Positions 54,338 through 63,004 are shown, numbered from the stretch's first letter. The stretch: 64,000 nucleotides of DNA from JAJYIV01 sp964616135 (GCA_964616135.1 CAZTTQ010000001.1:1-64000); one strand, 5' to 3'. Translations and numbers: made by a program. The notes: generated from the sequence alone by a model not told the origin.

Positions 54338-54392
54338 AAGCCCGTACTTAGTGACGTTTCCTAGGCAGAAACACTCAATAAATACGGGCCTT
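54338..54392. repeat. Long imperfect hairpin in the leader of gene D
   Basis: AAGcCCCGTA-type arm (54338) pairs with TACGGGCCTT (ending 54392) with one bulge, continuing as TTA/TAA and GTTTC/GAAAC around CTAGGCA. It is AT-richer than its surroundings. Confidence 0.6.
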
Positions 54393-54416
54393 CCTCCCTG
54401 ATCAATTCGAGGGAAA

Positions 54417-54445
54417 ACTATAGCACTTTTTGGCCCGTTTGTCAA
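54417..54445 (-). promoter_or_regulatory. Promoter TTGACA-N17-TATAGT
   Basis: Minus strand: -35 at 54445-54440, -10 at 54422-54417. The leader to gene D is about 155 nt. Confidence 0.9.
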
Positions 54446-54460
54446 TCGTGCCAGGGCAAC

Positions 54461-54493
54461 GAAAAACCCACCCGTGGAATGGGTGGGTTTTTA
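54461..54493. terminator. Terminator of the peroxiredoxin gene
   Basis: AAAACCCACCC-gtggaat-GGGTGGGTTTTT; symmetrical, just upstream of the gene D promoter. Confidence 0.92.
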
Positions 54494-54501
54494 CGTTCGA
54501 T

Positions 54502-55053
<552 letters not shown>

Positions 55054-55064
55054 ATCAAGAGAGA

Positions 55065-55688
55065 TTACAGAGAAATGGTTCTGGCTTTTAGGTAGAGTTC
55101 TTCTGCTCTTGCCCAGTTGAAGTTCTTCCAGAACGCGGCGATGTAAGCCGCCTTGTCCGCGCCGTAGTCCAGGAAGTACGCGTGTTCGTAGCAATCCATC
55201 ACGATGACCGGGACACAGCCCCAGACGCCGCCTTGGTTGTGCGCGTCGCCGTTGTACTGCTTCAGCCGGCCGGCCTTCAAGTCCCAGCAGACGACGCTCC
55301 AGCCGCGCGACGCCATGCCGCAGGCGGAGAGATACGCGAGCGCGTTTTCCACGGAGCCCCATTTTTCGGCCAGGGCTTTGGAGAGTTCCGGCGCCGCGGC
55401 GACGTTGCCGTCCCCGCCTAAGACGTCAAAGTACCACTCGTGCAGGTAGACGCCGTTGACGGCGAAGGTCTCCGCGTCTTTTAGCGAACGCAGGTCCGAA
55501 TAGGTGGCGTTGCCGGTGGCGGTGCCAGAGAGCGCCAGTTCTTTCAGCTTTTCGCTTACTTCTTTCAACTTATTCACGTAGCCGACGTACAGCTTGTCAT
55601 GGTGGATCTCCACCGTCTTTTTTGAAATGCCGTCCAATTCCTTGGAAAAGGGAAGTGGGTGCGCTTGAACGTCCGCGTGGGAAGCCAT
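55065..55688 (-). CDS. Fe/Mn-type superoxide dismutase
   Basis: The 207-residue product aligns with SodA/SodB: the first metal His in KTVEIHHDKLYVGYVNKL, second in NGVYLHEWYFDVLGG, and the Asp and His of PVIVMDCYEHAYFLDYGADK. The C-terminus AAYIAAFWKNFNWARAEELY is typical. It is divergent (Cys in MDCYEH; GCVPVI in place of the usual pattern), so the metal preference is open. ATG 55688 lies in a leader containing repeat R5. Upstream of peroxiredoxin in one unit. Confidence 0.93.
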   Translation of the reverse strand: MASHADVQAHPLPFSKELDGISKKTVEIHHDKLYVGYVNKLKEVSEKLKELALSGTATGNATYSDLRSLKDAETFAVNGVYLHEWYFDVLGGDGNVAAAPELSKALAEKWGSVENALAYLSACGMASRGWSVVCWDLKAGRLKQYNGDAHNQGGVWGCVPVIVMDCYEHAYFLDYGADKAAYIAAFWKNFNWARAEELYLKARTISL

Positions 55689-55689
55689 A

Positions 55690-55735
55690 GGAAGCTTCTG
55701 GCATCTAGCTGTTAGCTTCTAGCCAGAATCCAGCT
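55690..55735. repeat. Short repeat R5 (TAGCTTCTAGC type)
   Basis: Contains CTAGCTGTTAGCTTCTAGC with flanking partial inversions (GCTTCTGG, CCAGAATCCAGCTG). It forms the leader of the SOD gene. Confidence 0.5.
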
Positions 55736-55742
55736 GCCACCG

Positions 55743-55752
55743 TATTCTAGCA
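55743..55752. promoter_or_regulatory. Overlapping divergent -10 boxes
   Basis: Plus strand TATTCT (55743-55748) lies 9 nt before ATG 55758. Minus strand TGcTAGAAT (hexamer 55749-55744) faces the SOD gene. The two hexamers share five bases, so only one direction can be opened at a time. Confidence 0.65.
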
Positions 55753-55757
55753 GCGTT

Positions 55758-56831
55758 ATGTCATCACGCAACCAGCGGATCCTGCTTGTGACGGCGGCGG
55801 CGGCCCTCTCGGTCGGGGCCGTGGTTTTGCAATACCGTTCGTATCCGACGCCGCCGTTGGGCGTCGCGGGAGCTGCCGTCTCCAAATCGGACATTCTGCC
55901 GTCCGGTCCCGGACCAAACGGGATGCCGGCATTGGAAGACCCGTCGTTCGAATCCGTGCGCGCCGCGGACCAGTACCTGAAGGACGACGGCTACGGCGTG
56001 GACGTGGAAGTCGGAGGCAAGCGCCGGTTCTACCCGTACCAAGTGTTGGTGTGGCACGCGGTGGCCAATGACGCGTTCGGGGGAGAAGAATTGGCCGTGA
56101 CGTTCTGCCCTTTATGCCAAGGAGCCGCCGTGTACCGCCGCGCCATCGGCGGCAAGGACGCCGTGTTCGTCTCCGCGGGGAGCACGTGGAACGGCAATAC
56201 GGTGTTGGTGGACCGTGAAAGCGGGTCGCTATGGCTGCAGGCGTCCGGGGAATCCATCGACGGCGCGCTCAAGGGGCGTCGCCTGGAGACGTACCCGTTC
56301 CGCGTCGTCGCATGGAAACGCTGGAAGGCCGCCTATCCGGACGGCCAGGTTCTTTCCCGCGTCACCGGCGTTGATCGTGACTACACGCTGGACCCGGCGC
56401 TGACGTATGCGGCCGGCCAGTCCCTGCCGTTTCCCTCCGCCCGCGTGGACGCTCGGGAATCCGCCAAGACGCCCGTGGTCGGGTTGGAGGCGGGAGACGC
56501 GCACGTGGCGTACAACGTCGCGGATGTGTCGCGCCTGGGCGTCGTGAACGACGTCGTCGGGGACGTGCCGGCCAGCGTCTGGTTTGACGCTGACGCGGGC
56601 ACCGCCGCCGCGTTCGACCGCCGGTTGTCCGACGGTCGCACGCTGACCTTCGTCCAGCGTTCCGGCGGCACCATTGAAGACAAGGAAACCGGCTCCGCGT
56701 GGCGTCGGGACGGAAAAGCCGTCGCCGGCGCGCTTAAGGGCCGCACGCTTACGCCATTGTCCCTCCGTCCCATGTTCTGGTCCTGCTGGGCGGGTGCGTT
56801 TCCAGGAACTAACCTCTACGAACTTCCGTAA
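55758..56831 (+). CDS. DUF3179-domain extracytoplasmic protein
   Basis: The 357-residue product has a signal anchor (ILLVTAAAALSVGAVVLQY, about 8-26) and the DUF3179 pattern: YGVDVEVGGKRRFYPYQVLV, WHAVANDAFGGEELAVTFCP with LC (CxxC), GSTWNGNTVLVDRESGSLW, and LKGRRLETYPFRVVAWKRW. DUF3179 proteins are common in environmental bacteria and archaea and have no proven role; the CPxC motif may bind metal. The stop is 2 nt before rsmI. Confidence 0.88.
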   Translation: MSSRNQRILLVTAAAALSVGAVVLQYRSYPTPPLGVAGAAVSKSDILPSGPGPNGMPALEDPSFESVRAADQYLKDDGYGVDVEVGGKRRFYPYQVLVWHAVANDAFGGEELAVTFCPLCQGAAVYRRAIGGKDAVFVSAGSTWNGNTVLVDRESGSLWLQASGESIDGALKGRRLETYPFRVVAWKRWKAAYPDGQVLSRVTGVDRDYTLDPALTYAAGQSLPFPSARVDARESAKTPVVGLEAGDAHVAYNVADVSRLGVVNDVVGDVPASVWFDADAGTAAAFDRRLSDGRTLTFVQRSGGTIEDKETGSAWRRDGKAVAGALKGRTLTPLSLRPMFWSCWAGAFPGTNLYELP

Positions 56832-56833
56832 GT

Positions 56834-57511
56834 ATGCCGGGTATCCTGTACGTCGTCGCCACGCCGATCGGCAACCTGTCGGACGCCTCGCCGCGGTCGC
56901 ATGAGATTTTGCGTTCCGTGGACGCCATTGCCTGTGAAGATACGCGCGTGACGTCCAAGTTATTGGCCGCCGCGGGGATTTCCCGCACGCTTATCGCCTA
57001 CCACCAGCACTCGGACGACAGCCGCGTGCAGGACATTTTGGCGGAGCTGGAAGAAGGAAAGAACATCGCGTTGGTCACCGACGCCGGCACTCCCGCCATT
57101 TCGGACCCGGGCGGCATGCTGGTCCGGGACGTGGTGGAAGCGTTCGGCGCGGAGGCCAAGATCGTCCCGATCCCGGGGCCTTCCGCCTGCATCGCCGCCT
57201 TGTCCATTGCCGGGTTCCCGGCGGACCGGTTCGTCTTCCTTGGATTCCCTCCGCACAAGAAGGGGCGCAACACGTGGTTCAAGGAAATGGCCGGACGTCC
57301 GGAGACGGTGGTGTTTTACGAAAGCACGCACCGGATTGAAAAGACGTTGGAGCAACTGGCTGAAGTAGCTCCGTCCCGTCCGTTGGTCGTCTGTCGCGAG
57401 TTAACCAAGATGTACGAAACCACGTATCGCGGAACAGCCGTGGAAGTCATGGCGGCCCTGAAGGCCTCCAGCGACAAAGGGGAGTTCGTAATTGTCGTCG
57501 GGCCCGTATGA
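56834..57511 (+). CDS. rsmI: 16S rRNA (cytidine1402-2'-O)-methyltransferase RsmI
   Basis: RsmI 2'-O-methylates C1402 in the decoding centre. The 225-residue product has the tetrapyrrole-methylase fold motifs: LYVVATPIGNLSDASPRS, CEDTRVTSKLL, LVTDAGTPAISDPGGMLV, IPIPGPSACIAALSIAGFP, FLGFPPHKKGRN and VVFYESTHRIEKTL. It ends after VVGPV and lacks the C-terminal extension of E. coli RsmI. The stop overlaps the next start (ATGA), so the kinase gene is translationally coupled. Confidence 0.95.
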   Translation: MPGILYVVATPIGNLSDASPRSHEILRSVDAIACEDTRVTSKLLAAAGISRTLIAYHQHSDDSRVQDILAELEEGKNIALVTDAGTPAISDPGGMLVRDVVEAFGAEAKIVPIPGPSACIAALSIAGFPADRFVFLGFPPHKKGRNTWFKEMAGRPETVVFYESTHRIEKTLEQLAEVAPSRPLVVCRELTKMYETTYRGTAVEVMAALKASSDKGEFVIVVGPV

Positions 57512-58113
57512 ATAAGATCATCCTGATCGGCGGTTCGCCGACAGCGGGGAAAACCCACGCCGCGAAAGCGCTGGCCAAGGAACGCAACCTGCCGTGGATG
57601 TCCACGGACACGGTGCGCGAGCAGATGCGTGCGCTGGTGAAGCCCGCGGAGTACCCGGCCCTGTTCCGCTTCGCGGACGAAACGTCGGGCACAGCCGCGG
57701 AAGTCCTCACCGGCAACACGCCGGCCCAGATGGTCGCGCATGAAAAGGCCGAGGGGGAGGAAGTGTGGCGCGGCGTGAAGGCGCTGATTGAAACCGATTA
57801 CGCGTGGGGCGACTTCATCATGGAAGGCGTCGCCATTCTCCCGCACCTCGTCGCGGAGTTGTCGGTGCCGGATAAGGAAATCAAGGCCGTGTTCTTGATC
57901 GATGAGGATGAGGCGCGCGTACGTAACACGATCTTCACCCGCGGGCTCTGGGACGAAGCGCACAAGTACCCCGACGCTGTGAAGGAATTGGAAGTCGCGT
58001 GGATCTTGGCGTTCAATGCGTGGATCAAGAAGGAAGCGCAGGCGTACGGTTTCCCGGTCATCTCCGTGAACCGCACGGACCATTTGGAAGAATTGAAGCG
58101 CCTTACGGCGTAG
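57508..58113 (+). CDS. P-loop kinase-like protein
   Basis: The 201-residue product starts with Walker A GGSPTAGKTHAAKALAKE (about 8-25), followed by WMSTDTVREQMRAL, a helical lid region and IMEGVAILPHLVAEL with VFLIDEDEARVRNTIFTRG. This resembles the 2-phosphoglycerate kinase/AAA_33 group of small-molecule kinases. The substrate is unknown. It overlaps rsmI by 4 nt and ends at a terminator. Confidence 0.8.
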   Translation: MNKIILIGGSPTAGKTHAAKALAKERNLPWMSTDTVREQMRALVKPAEYPALFRFADETSGTAAEVLTGNTPAQMVAHEKAEGEEVWRGVKALIETDYAWGDFIMEGVAILPHLVAELSVPDKEIKAVFLIDEDEARVRNTIFTRGLWDEAHKYPDAVKELEVAWILAFNAWIKKEAQAYGFPVISVNRTDHLEELKRLTA

Positions 58114-58115
58114 AA

Positions 58116-58144
58116 AGCCCCGCCTCCGGGCGGTCTTTCTTTTT
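58116..58144 (+). terminator. Terminator of the rsmI unit
   Basis: CCGCC-tcc-GGGCGG followed by TCTTTCTTTT. Confidence 0.75.
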
Positions 58145-58154
58145 GGCTGCAGGA

Positions 58155-58183
58155 TTGACACGCGACCGTTTTTGCCCTAGAGT
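58155..58183 (+). promoter_or_regulatory. Promoter TTGACA-N17-TAGAGT
   Basis: -35 at 58155-58160, -10 at 58178-58183. The leader is one long hairpin, CCCCCTTGC/GCAAGGGGG (58186-58217) with inner CCC/GGG, then AAAGGAG. Confidence 0.9.
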
Positions 58184-58240
58184 GTCCCCCTTGCGATCCC
58201 GTCGGGTTGCAAGGGGGTTTTCGGACCCAAAGGAGATGCT

Positions 58241-58801
58241 ATGGACCTGCTTGCCGTCGCCCCCACCGTCGCCTGGGGCGCGTTCATCGCCTACGTTCTC
58301 GACTTGGTGACCAAGAGGCCGGACCGCGAGTGGGAGACGTTCGCCCGCTACGCCCCGGTTCGGTGGTTCGTTTCACCGGAAGGCCGCCAGATCGGCTGGT
58401 GGGCCGGAGCGTTCCTGCTCCTGTGCGCCGTCGCGAGCGCCTGGCAGCGGCCGGTCGAAGCCCTGATCGGCTTCGTCCTGTACGCCGTGACCTTCGGCCA
58501 GACCCGCTGGCCGTGGCGCAAGAAGCAGGCGGACGACCCGCTCGGGCGCTCCGCCTTCACCCTGGGCCTGCGCGTCGCCGCCGACACGTTCGAGACCCTC
58601 GAGCGCCGTCTCGGCAACCGCGCCAAGACCGCGAACGTCACCGGCATACGCTTCCAGTCCGGCATCCTCACGGTCTACGTGCGGGAAGCCGACCCGGTGC
58701 TCGAGTCCTTCGTCAAGGACTACGTCCGCGATCGGCGGCCCGACCTGCCGACCTACGTGGTCGAGGACCGCCCGCCGGATCCCGACCCGAACGTCATGTA
58801 A
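58241..58801 (+). CDS. Membrane protein with soluble C-terminal domain
   Basis: The 186-residue product has hydrophobic segments at about 4-22 (AVAPTVAWGAFIAYVLDLVT), 53-68 (WWAGAFLLLCAVASAW) and 72-87, then a charged soluble domain (LGRSAFTLGLRVAADTFETL, SGILTVYVREADPVLESFVK) ending in a Pro/Asp tail (DRPPDPDPNVM). No family recognised. AAAGGAG precedes ATG 58241. Single-gene unit with hairpin leader and terminator. Confidence 0.65.
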   Translation: MDLLAVAPTVAWGAFIAYVLDLVTKRPDREWETFARYAPVRWFVSPEGRQIGWWAGAFLLLCAVASAWQRPVEALIGFVLYAVTFGQTRWPWRKKQADDPLGRSAFTLGLRVAADTFETLERRLGNRAKTANVTGIRFQSGILTVYVREADPVLESFVKDYVRDRRPDLPTYVVEDRPPDPDPNVM

Positions 58802-58806
58802 TCCTC

Positions 58807-58836
58807 GCCGCCCCGCGCTTCGGGGTGGTTTTTTTA
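58807..58836 (+). terminator. Terminator
   Basis: CCGCCCC-gcgctt-CGGGGTGG followed by TTTTTTT. Confidence 0.88.
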
Positions 58837-58848
58837 TTGGTTTTGCGG

Positions 58849-58854
58849 TAGGAT
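58849..58854 (+). promoter_or_regulatory. -10 box TAGGAT, 10 nt before ATG
   Basis: Preceded by TGCGG; 10 nt to ATG 58865. Confidence 0.45.
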
Positions 58855-58864
58855 TCACGCATCT

Positions 58865-59416
58865 ATGGATTCCACATCGCCCGTTACGTTCGAAGAAACG
58901 ATTGATTGGAAGGTGGCGTTCTACGTCTATTTGGCCATTGCTGTCATTGTCTTGGCGGGTCGTATCCTTATGGCTTTCGTCGAAGGTCTCGCTGGGTTCG
59001 GGGAGATCGCGGGGTTTGCGGTGGTCATCGCGTTTCTCTCGGTCTGCGGATACTGGTGGTTCCGCGAACGCCATACGACCATCCGTGTAGACCAGACCGG
59101 TCTCACTGTCACGGACATAAGCGGCGCCAAGCACATTCCGTTCAACCAGATTCGCTCGGTCCGTCTTGCGCGTATCGGCATCGCTCGGCATGGCCACTAC
59201 GCGTATCTCAGAGAGGCGACGGATTTTAAGACGAATATTCTTAGTTTGCAGCCACGCGTCAATGTGATGTATCGCAATCCGGGAATGTTCTTTACCTTGA
59301 AGCGGGGTGGGCCGAATGCGGTTTTATTGGACATTGGCGCGGATAAGCCTCAAGCCATTCCCTGTAAACGTATCGATGAACTGCTGACGGCAATCCAATC
59401 CGGTCTGTCCCGTTGA
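58865..59416 (+). CDS. Membrane protein with PH-like domain
   Basis: The 183-residue product has two membrane helices (FYVYLAIAVIVLAGRILMAF, about 19-38, and FAVVIAFLSVCGYWWF, about 51-66). A small beta domain follows (TTIRVDQTGLTVTDISGAKH, IPFNQIRSVRLARIG) that resembles bacterial PH-like domains attached to membrane helices. No function is known. Somewhat AT-richer than its neighbours. metG starts 3 nt after its stop, so the two are probably co-transcribed. Confidence 0.7.
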   Translation: MDSTSPVTFEETIDWKVAFYVYLAIAVIVLAGRILMAFVEGLAGFGEIAGFAVVIAFLSVCGYWWFRERHTTIRVDQTGLTVTDISGAKHIPFNQIRSVRLARIGIARHGHYAYLREATDFKTNILSLQPRVNVMYRNPGMFFTLKRGGPNAVLLDIGADKPQAIPCKRIDELLTAIQSGLSR

Positions 59417-59419
59417 CCT

Positions 59420-60925
59420 ATGTCCAAGTATTACCTGACCACCACTTTGCCGTACGTGAACGCCGACCCGCACGTCGGGTTCGCGCTGGAAATCGTCCAG
59501 GCTGACGCGTTGGCCCGCTACCGCCGCCTATTGGGGGACGAAGTCGTCTTCAACACCGGTACGGACGAACACGGCCAGAAGATTTACGAGAAGGCCTTGG
59601 AAGCGAAGCTGGATCCCAAAACGTATTGCGACGGGTACGCCAAAAAGTTCGAAGAGCTCAAAGGAGCCCTCAATTTGACGTACACGCACTTCATTCGCAC
59701 GACGGACGAAAAGCACATCGCCGCCGCCCAGGAATTCTGGCGCCGCTGCGACGCCGCGGGCGACATCTACAAAAAGGCCTACCAGACCAAGTACTGCGTC
59801 GGCTGCGAATTGGAAAAGACGGACTCGGAACTGGTCGAAGGGAAGTGCCCGGTCCACCCCAAGCTGACGGTGGAACTGCGCGACGAGGAAAACTACTTCT
59901 TCCGTTGGTCGAAATACGAGGGCGCGCTGAAGGTACATTTCGCCGCGCACCCGGACTTTGTCGTGCCGTCCGGCCGCTTCAACGAAATCAAGTCGTTCTT
60001 GGAAGGCGGCCTGCAGGACTTCAGCATTTCGCGCCTGAAATCGAAAATGCCGTGGGGGATTGAAGTCCCGACGGATCCGGACCACGTCATGTACGTGTGG
60101 TTCGACGCGCTCGTGAATTACATCTCCACGCTCGGTTGGCCGAACAAGGGCTCCGAGTTCGACCAGTTTTGGCCCGGCACGCAGGTCGCTGGGAAAGACA
60201 ACCTGCGCCAGCAGTCCGCCATGTGGCAGGGCATGCTGCTGTCCGCCGGCGTTCCGCTGTCCAAGCAGATTTTCATCCACGGCTTCATCACGGCCGAAGG
60301 GCAGAAGATGTCGAAGTCCTTGGGTAACGTGGTGAACCCGTACGACCTGGTGAACCAGTACGGCACGGACGCGACGCGCTACTACCTGTTGGGCGCGCTT
60401 CCTTCCCACAGCGACGGGGATTTCTCCAAGAAGATTTTCGAAGACACGTACCTGGCGCGTTTGGCGAACGGCATTGGCAACCTGGCCGCGCGCGTGACGA
60501 CCATGGCCGGCAAGTTCTGCGACGGCAAGGTTCCGGCGCCGTCCACGGACCGCTTCGGCACCGCCGCCGCGTGGAAGAATTATGACGCCGCGCTGTCCCA
60601 CTTCCGCTTTGACGACGCGGTGAAGGCGGCCGAGGAACTGATTACGGCCTGCAACCAGTCCATTGACGTAGAGGCGCCGTGGAAAAAGGCCAAGGCGGGA
60701 GAAGACGTGTCCCCGTTCATGTACCAGCTGCTGGAGGCGCTGCGCCACGCGGGCATGATGCTGCTGCCGGTCATTCCGGCCGCCGCGGAGAAACTGTTGG
60801 CCCAGCTCGGCGTGGACGCCGCCAAGGTCTCGTTACCGAAGGACGCCGCCTGGGGCGGCCTGAAGCAGGGAACCGCCGTGCAAAGCGGCGTGATCCTGTT
60901 CCCGCGTTTGGAAACTAAGTCCTAA
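59420..60925 (+). CDS. metG: Methionyl-tRNA synthetase
   Basis: Charges tRNA(Met) for initiation and elongation. The 501-residue product has the class I HIGH motif as HVGF in LPYVNADPHVGFALEIVQAD, the metal-binding region YCVGCELEKTD...GKCPVHP, the WFDALVNYISTLGWP region and the KMSKS loop in GQKMSKSLGN, followed by the anticodon-binding helical domain. It lacks the C-terminal tRNA-binding (EMAP) domain of longer forms, as is common for about 500-residue enzymes. Confidence 0.96.
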   Translation: MSKYYLTTTLPYVNADPHVGFALEIVQADALARYRRLLGDEVVFNTGTDEHGQKIYEKALEAKLDPKTYCDGYAKKFEELKGALNLTYTHFIRTTDEKHIAAAQEFWRRCDAAGDIYKKAYQTKYCVGCELEKTDSELVEGKCPVHPKLTVELRDEENYFFRWSKYEGALKVHFAAHPDFVVPSGRFNEIKSFLEGGLQDFSISRLKSKMPWGIEVPTDPDHVMYVWFDALVNYISTLGWPNKGSEFDQFWPGTQVAGKDNLRQQSAMWQGMLLSAGVPLSKQIFIHGFITAEGQKMSKSLGNVVNPYDLVNQYGTDATRYYLLGALPSHSDGDFSKKIFEDTYLARLANGIGNLAARVTTMAGKFCDGKVPAPSTDRFGTAAAWKNYDAALSHFRFDDAVKAAEELITACNQSIDVEAPWKKAKAGEDVSPFMYQLLEALRHAGMMLLPVIPAAAEKLLAQLGVDAAKVSLPKDAAWGGLKQGTAVQSGVILFPRLETKS

Positions 60926-60927
60926 AC

Positions 60928-61001
60928 TCGTCATTGCGAGCCGAAGGCGAAGCAATCCTCTCAGAAAAGATTGCTTCGTCACTCCGTTCCTCGCAATGAC
61001 G
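60928..61001. repeat. Palindromic repeat R3 (CG-TCATTGCGAG type)
   Basis: Arms CTCGTCATTGCGAGCCGAAG and its complement TTCCTCGCAATGACG enclose GCGAAGCAATC...GATTGCTTCG. On the minus strand it encodes the familiar CEERSDEAI peptide known from many genomes carrying this repeat. It fills the metG-cvpA gap. Confidence 0.9.
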
Positions 61002-61008
61002 GACACAT

Positions 61009-61503
61009 ATGCCCTGGATCGACATTGGTCTGCTCGTACTCATCGTCGGGTTCACCCTTGTCGGTTTTTGGTTGGGGTTCGTCCAGATGATGGGGAACCT
61101 ACTGGGCACGTTCCTGGGCATCACGGTCGCGGGGCGCCTGGTGGATCCGGTCATGACGTGGATGCACAGCGACAGCGGGTGGACGCGCGTCATTGTCTTC
61201 ATCGTCGCGTACTCCATCGTCTCGCGTGTCTTCGACGTCGTCTTCTGGTTCGTCCGCAAGACGTTCGGCGTGATTTCCTGGCTGCCGCTCGCGGGTTTGG
61301 CGAACCGCATGGTCGGCGCGGTGCTCGGTTTGGCCGAAGGGATCATTGCCATCGGCGCGGCACTGTTCGTCGCGTCCGCGTTCGTCCCCGAACCCACGTT
61401 GCAGGCCTGGCTCGCGACGTCGTCCGTCGCCTGGGCGCTCCTGGCCATCATGCAGCTCTTCAAATTCCTTCTTCCCGAGGCCATCCGCCTTCTGAACCGG
61501 TAA
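61009..61503 (+). CDS. CvpA-family membrane protein
   Basis: The 164-residue product has four hydrophobic segments and the CvpA pattern: WIDIGLLVLIVGFTLVGFWL, GFVQMMGNLLGTFLGITVAG, VIVFIVAYSIVSRVFDVVFW, GLANRMVGAVLGLAEGIIAI. CvpA was first linked to colicin V production in E. coli and is now associated with envelope stress; its molecular role is unclear. tatD follows after 2 nt. Confidence 0.85.
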   Translation: MPWIDIGLLVLIVGFTLVGFWLGFVQMMGNLLGTFLGITVAGRLVDPVMTWMHSDSGWTRVIVFIVAYSIVSRVFDVVFWFVRKTFGVISWLPLAGLANRMVGAVLGLAEGIIAIGAALFVASAFVPEPTLQAWLATSSVAWALLAIMQLFKFLLPEAIRLLNR

Positions 61504-61505
61504 GT

Positions 61506-62345
61506 ATGTTGATTGATACTCATTGCCATGTCAGTTTTGAAGCGTACAAGGACGACGCAGAAGAAGTCGTGAAGCGCGCGCTTGCCGCCGGCGTGCAGAT
61601 GGTCACGATTGGCACGCGCATCGAGACTTCCGTTGCCGCGGTGAAGTTTGCCGAGGCACATGAAGGCGTGTGGGCGACGATCGGCCTCCATCCGGGCCAC
61701 GTGCACGCGCAGGAGTATGTGGATAAAAACGAAGTGCCCGCGGACCAAGTCGGCGCCGGGCACGCGGCGGAAGTGTTTGATGCGGAAGCGTATCGGAAAC
61801 TGCTTGCGCATCCGAAAGTCGTCGCGATCGGCGAATGCGGGTTGGATTACTATCACGCGCCAAAAGACGCGGCGGACGACGCGTGGAAAACGGAGCAGCA
61901 GGCGGTCTGTCGCGCGCAACTCAAGCTCGCTTCTGAAGCGGGGAAGCCGGTGGTGATCCATTGCAGGGACGCGCACCAGGACCAGGCGCGGCTCATCCGT
62001 GACGAAATCGCCGCGGGAGGCCTCGCCCGCCGCGGAGTGATCCATTGCTTCACCGGCACGGCCGAAGAAGCGGCGATGTATCGCGAACTGGGATTCATGG
62101 TCGCGTTCGGCGGCATTATCACGTTCGGCAAGAGCGTGGCGGACGCGGCCGCGCAGGTTCCGCTCGACCAAATCGTGCTGGAAACCGACGCGCCGTACCT
62201 TGCTCCCGCGCCGTACCGCGGCAAACGCAACGAACCGGCCTACGTCACGGAGGTCGCGCGCAAACTCGCCACGCTCAAAGGCACGACGGTGGAAGAAATT
62301 TCCCGCGTGACGACGGAGAACGCGAAACGGCTGTTCCAGATATAA
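61506..62345 (+). CDS. tatD: TatD-family metal-dependent DNase
   Basis: TatD enzymes are 3'-5' exonucleases acting on DNA or RNA, implicated in repair and DNA turnover. The 279-residue product has the metal-binding motifs MLIDTHCHV (HxH), IGECGLDYY, PVVIHCRDAHQD, GVIHCFTGTAEEA and ETDAPYLAP. An insert of about 15 residues (HAQEYVDKNEVPADQVGAGH) follows the first metal site loop IGLHPGHV. ATG 61506 begins at the first strand. Confidence 0.93.
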   Translation: MLIDTHCHVSFEAYKDDAEEVVKRALAAGVQMVTIGTRIETSVAAVKFAEAHEGVWATIGLHPGHVHAQEYVDKNEVPADQVGAGHAAEVFDAEAYRKLLAHPKVVAIGECGLDYYHAPKDAADDAWKTEQQAVCRAQLKLASEAGKPVVIHCRDAHQDQARLIRDEIAAGGLARRGVIHCFTGTAEEAAMYRELGFMVAFGGIITFGKSVADAAAQVPLDQIVLETDAPYLAPAPYRGKRNEPAYVTEVARKLATLKGTTVEEISRVTTENAKRLFQI

Positions 62346-62384
62346 AAAATCACCGCCCCGTCCGGAGTACCGGAGGGGCGGTTT
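62344..62384 (-). terminator. Terminator of the gene at 62391
   Basis: Minus strand: CCGCCCC-tCCGGtactCCGGac-GGGGCGG followed by TGATTTTTT. Closely similar to the terminator at 63014-63054. Confidence 0.88.
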
Positions 62385-62390
62385 CGCGTT

Positions 62391-62933
62391 TCAGTACTGG
62401 GCGCGGAAGCGCTCCAGCAGCCAGCCGGGACGCGTCGCGAAGCCGAAGACGTCGCAGAGGGCGTTCGGCAGCTTGTGCCGGTCCTGGTAGCCGTCCTTCA
62501 CGCCGTAGAGGAGCGGCGCCTCGAGCCGGCCGGCGAGCAGGGCCGCGCACGTGTGGTTGTGCAGCGGTGGCGCGCGGAAGAAGTAGTGGAGGAGGGCCTC
62601 CGCTTCCACCTTCGGCAGGTGCAGGACGTCCGTCCGCTTCTTCTCCTGGGAGACGAGCGTCGTGTCCGCGCGGAGGAGGGCGTCGTTGTCGTGCGTCTCG
62701 CGCTCGACGTCGCGGACCGGCAGGTCGAAGCGGTCCGTGATCACGGGCAGCTGGCCCTTGGCGAGCAGCTCTCGCGTGTCTGGTAGCAGGTCGTCCGGTT
62801 CCGGCACGGCGAAGCGGATGAACCAGCAGCCGATGCCGGGAATACTCGTGTTCATCGTGACCGTGCAGTCCGCGATGTCCACGATGATGGTGTTGCCTTC
62901 GCACGCGAAGATCCTTGTCGTATAGTCCGACAT
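62391..62933 (-). CDS. Hypothetical accessory protein
   Basis: The 180-residue product is soluble by eye: an N-terminal beta half (TRIFACEGNTIIVDIADCTV, GCWFIRFAVPEPDD) and a helical C-terminal half (EAEALLHYFFRAPPLHNHTC, ATRPGWLLERFRAQY). No motif recognised. ATG 62933 follows GGAGGAAATAGG. Leader with CGTCCCG/CGGGACG hairpin (62945-62971). Single-gene unit between its own promoter and terminator. Confidence 0.65.
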   Translation of the reverse strand: MSDYTTRIFACEGNTIIVDIADCTVTMNTSIPGIGCWFIRFAVPEPDDLLPDTRELLAKGQLPVITDRFDLPVRDVERETHDNDALLRADTTLVSQEKKRTDVLHLPKVEAEALLHYFFRAPPLHNHTCAALLAGRLEAPLLYGVKDGYQDRHKLPNALCDVFGFATRPGWLLERFRAQY

Positions 62934-62975
62934 CCTATTTCCTCCGTCCCGGTTGACTGTTAGGCGGGACGAAGC

Positions 62976-63004
62976 ACCCTAGCTGAACGGCTGGCCATTG
63001 TCAA
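62976..63004 (-). promoter_or_regulatory. Promoter TTGACA-N17-TAGGGT
   Basis: Minus strand: -35 at 63004-62999, -10 at 62981-62976. Confidence 0.8.

Noticed and set aside
54338..54392. Integron attC site
   Set aside because: The imperfect hairpin has the right size, but the ends lack the GTTRRRY/RYYYAAC core sites and there is no integrase or repeated attC spacing.
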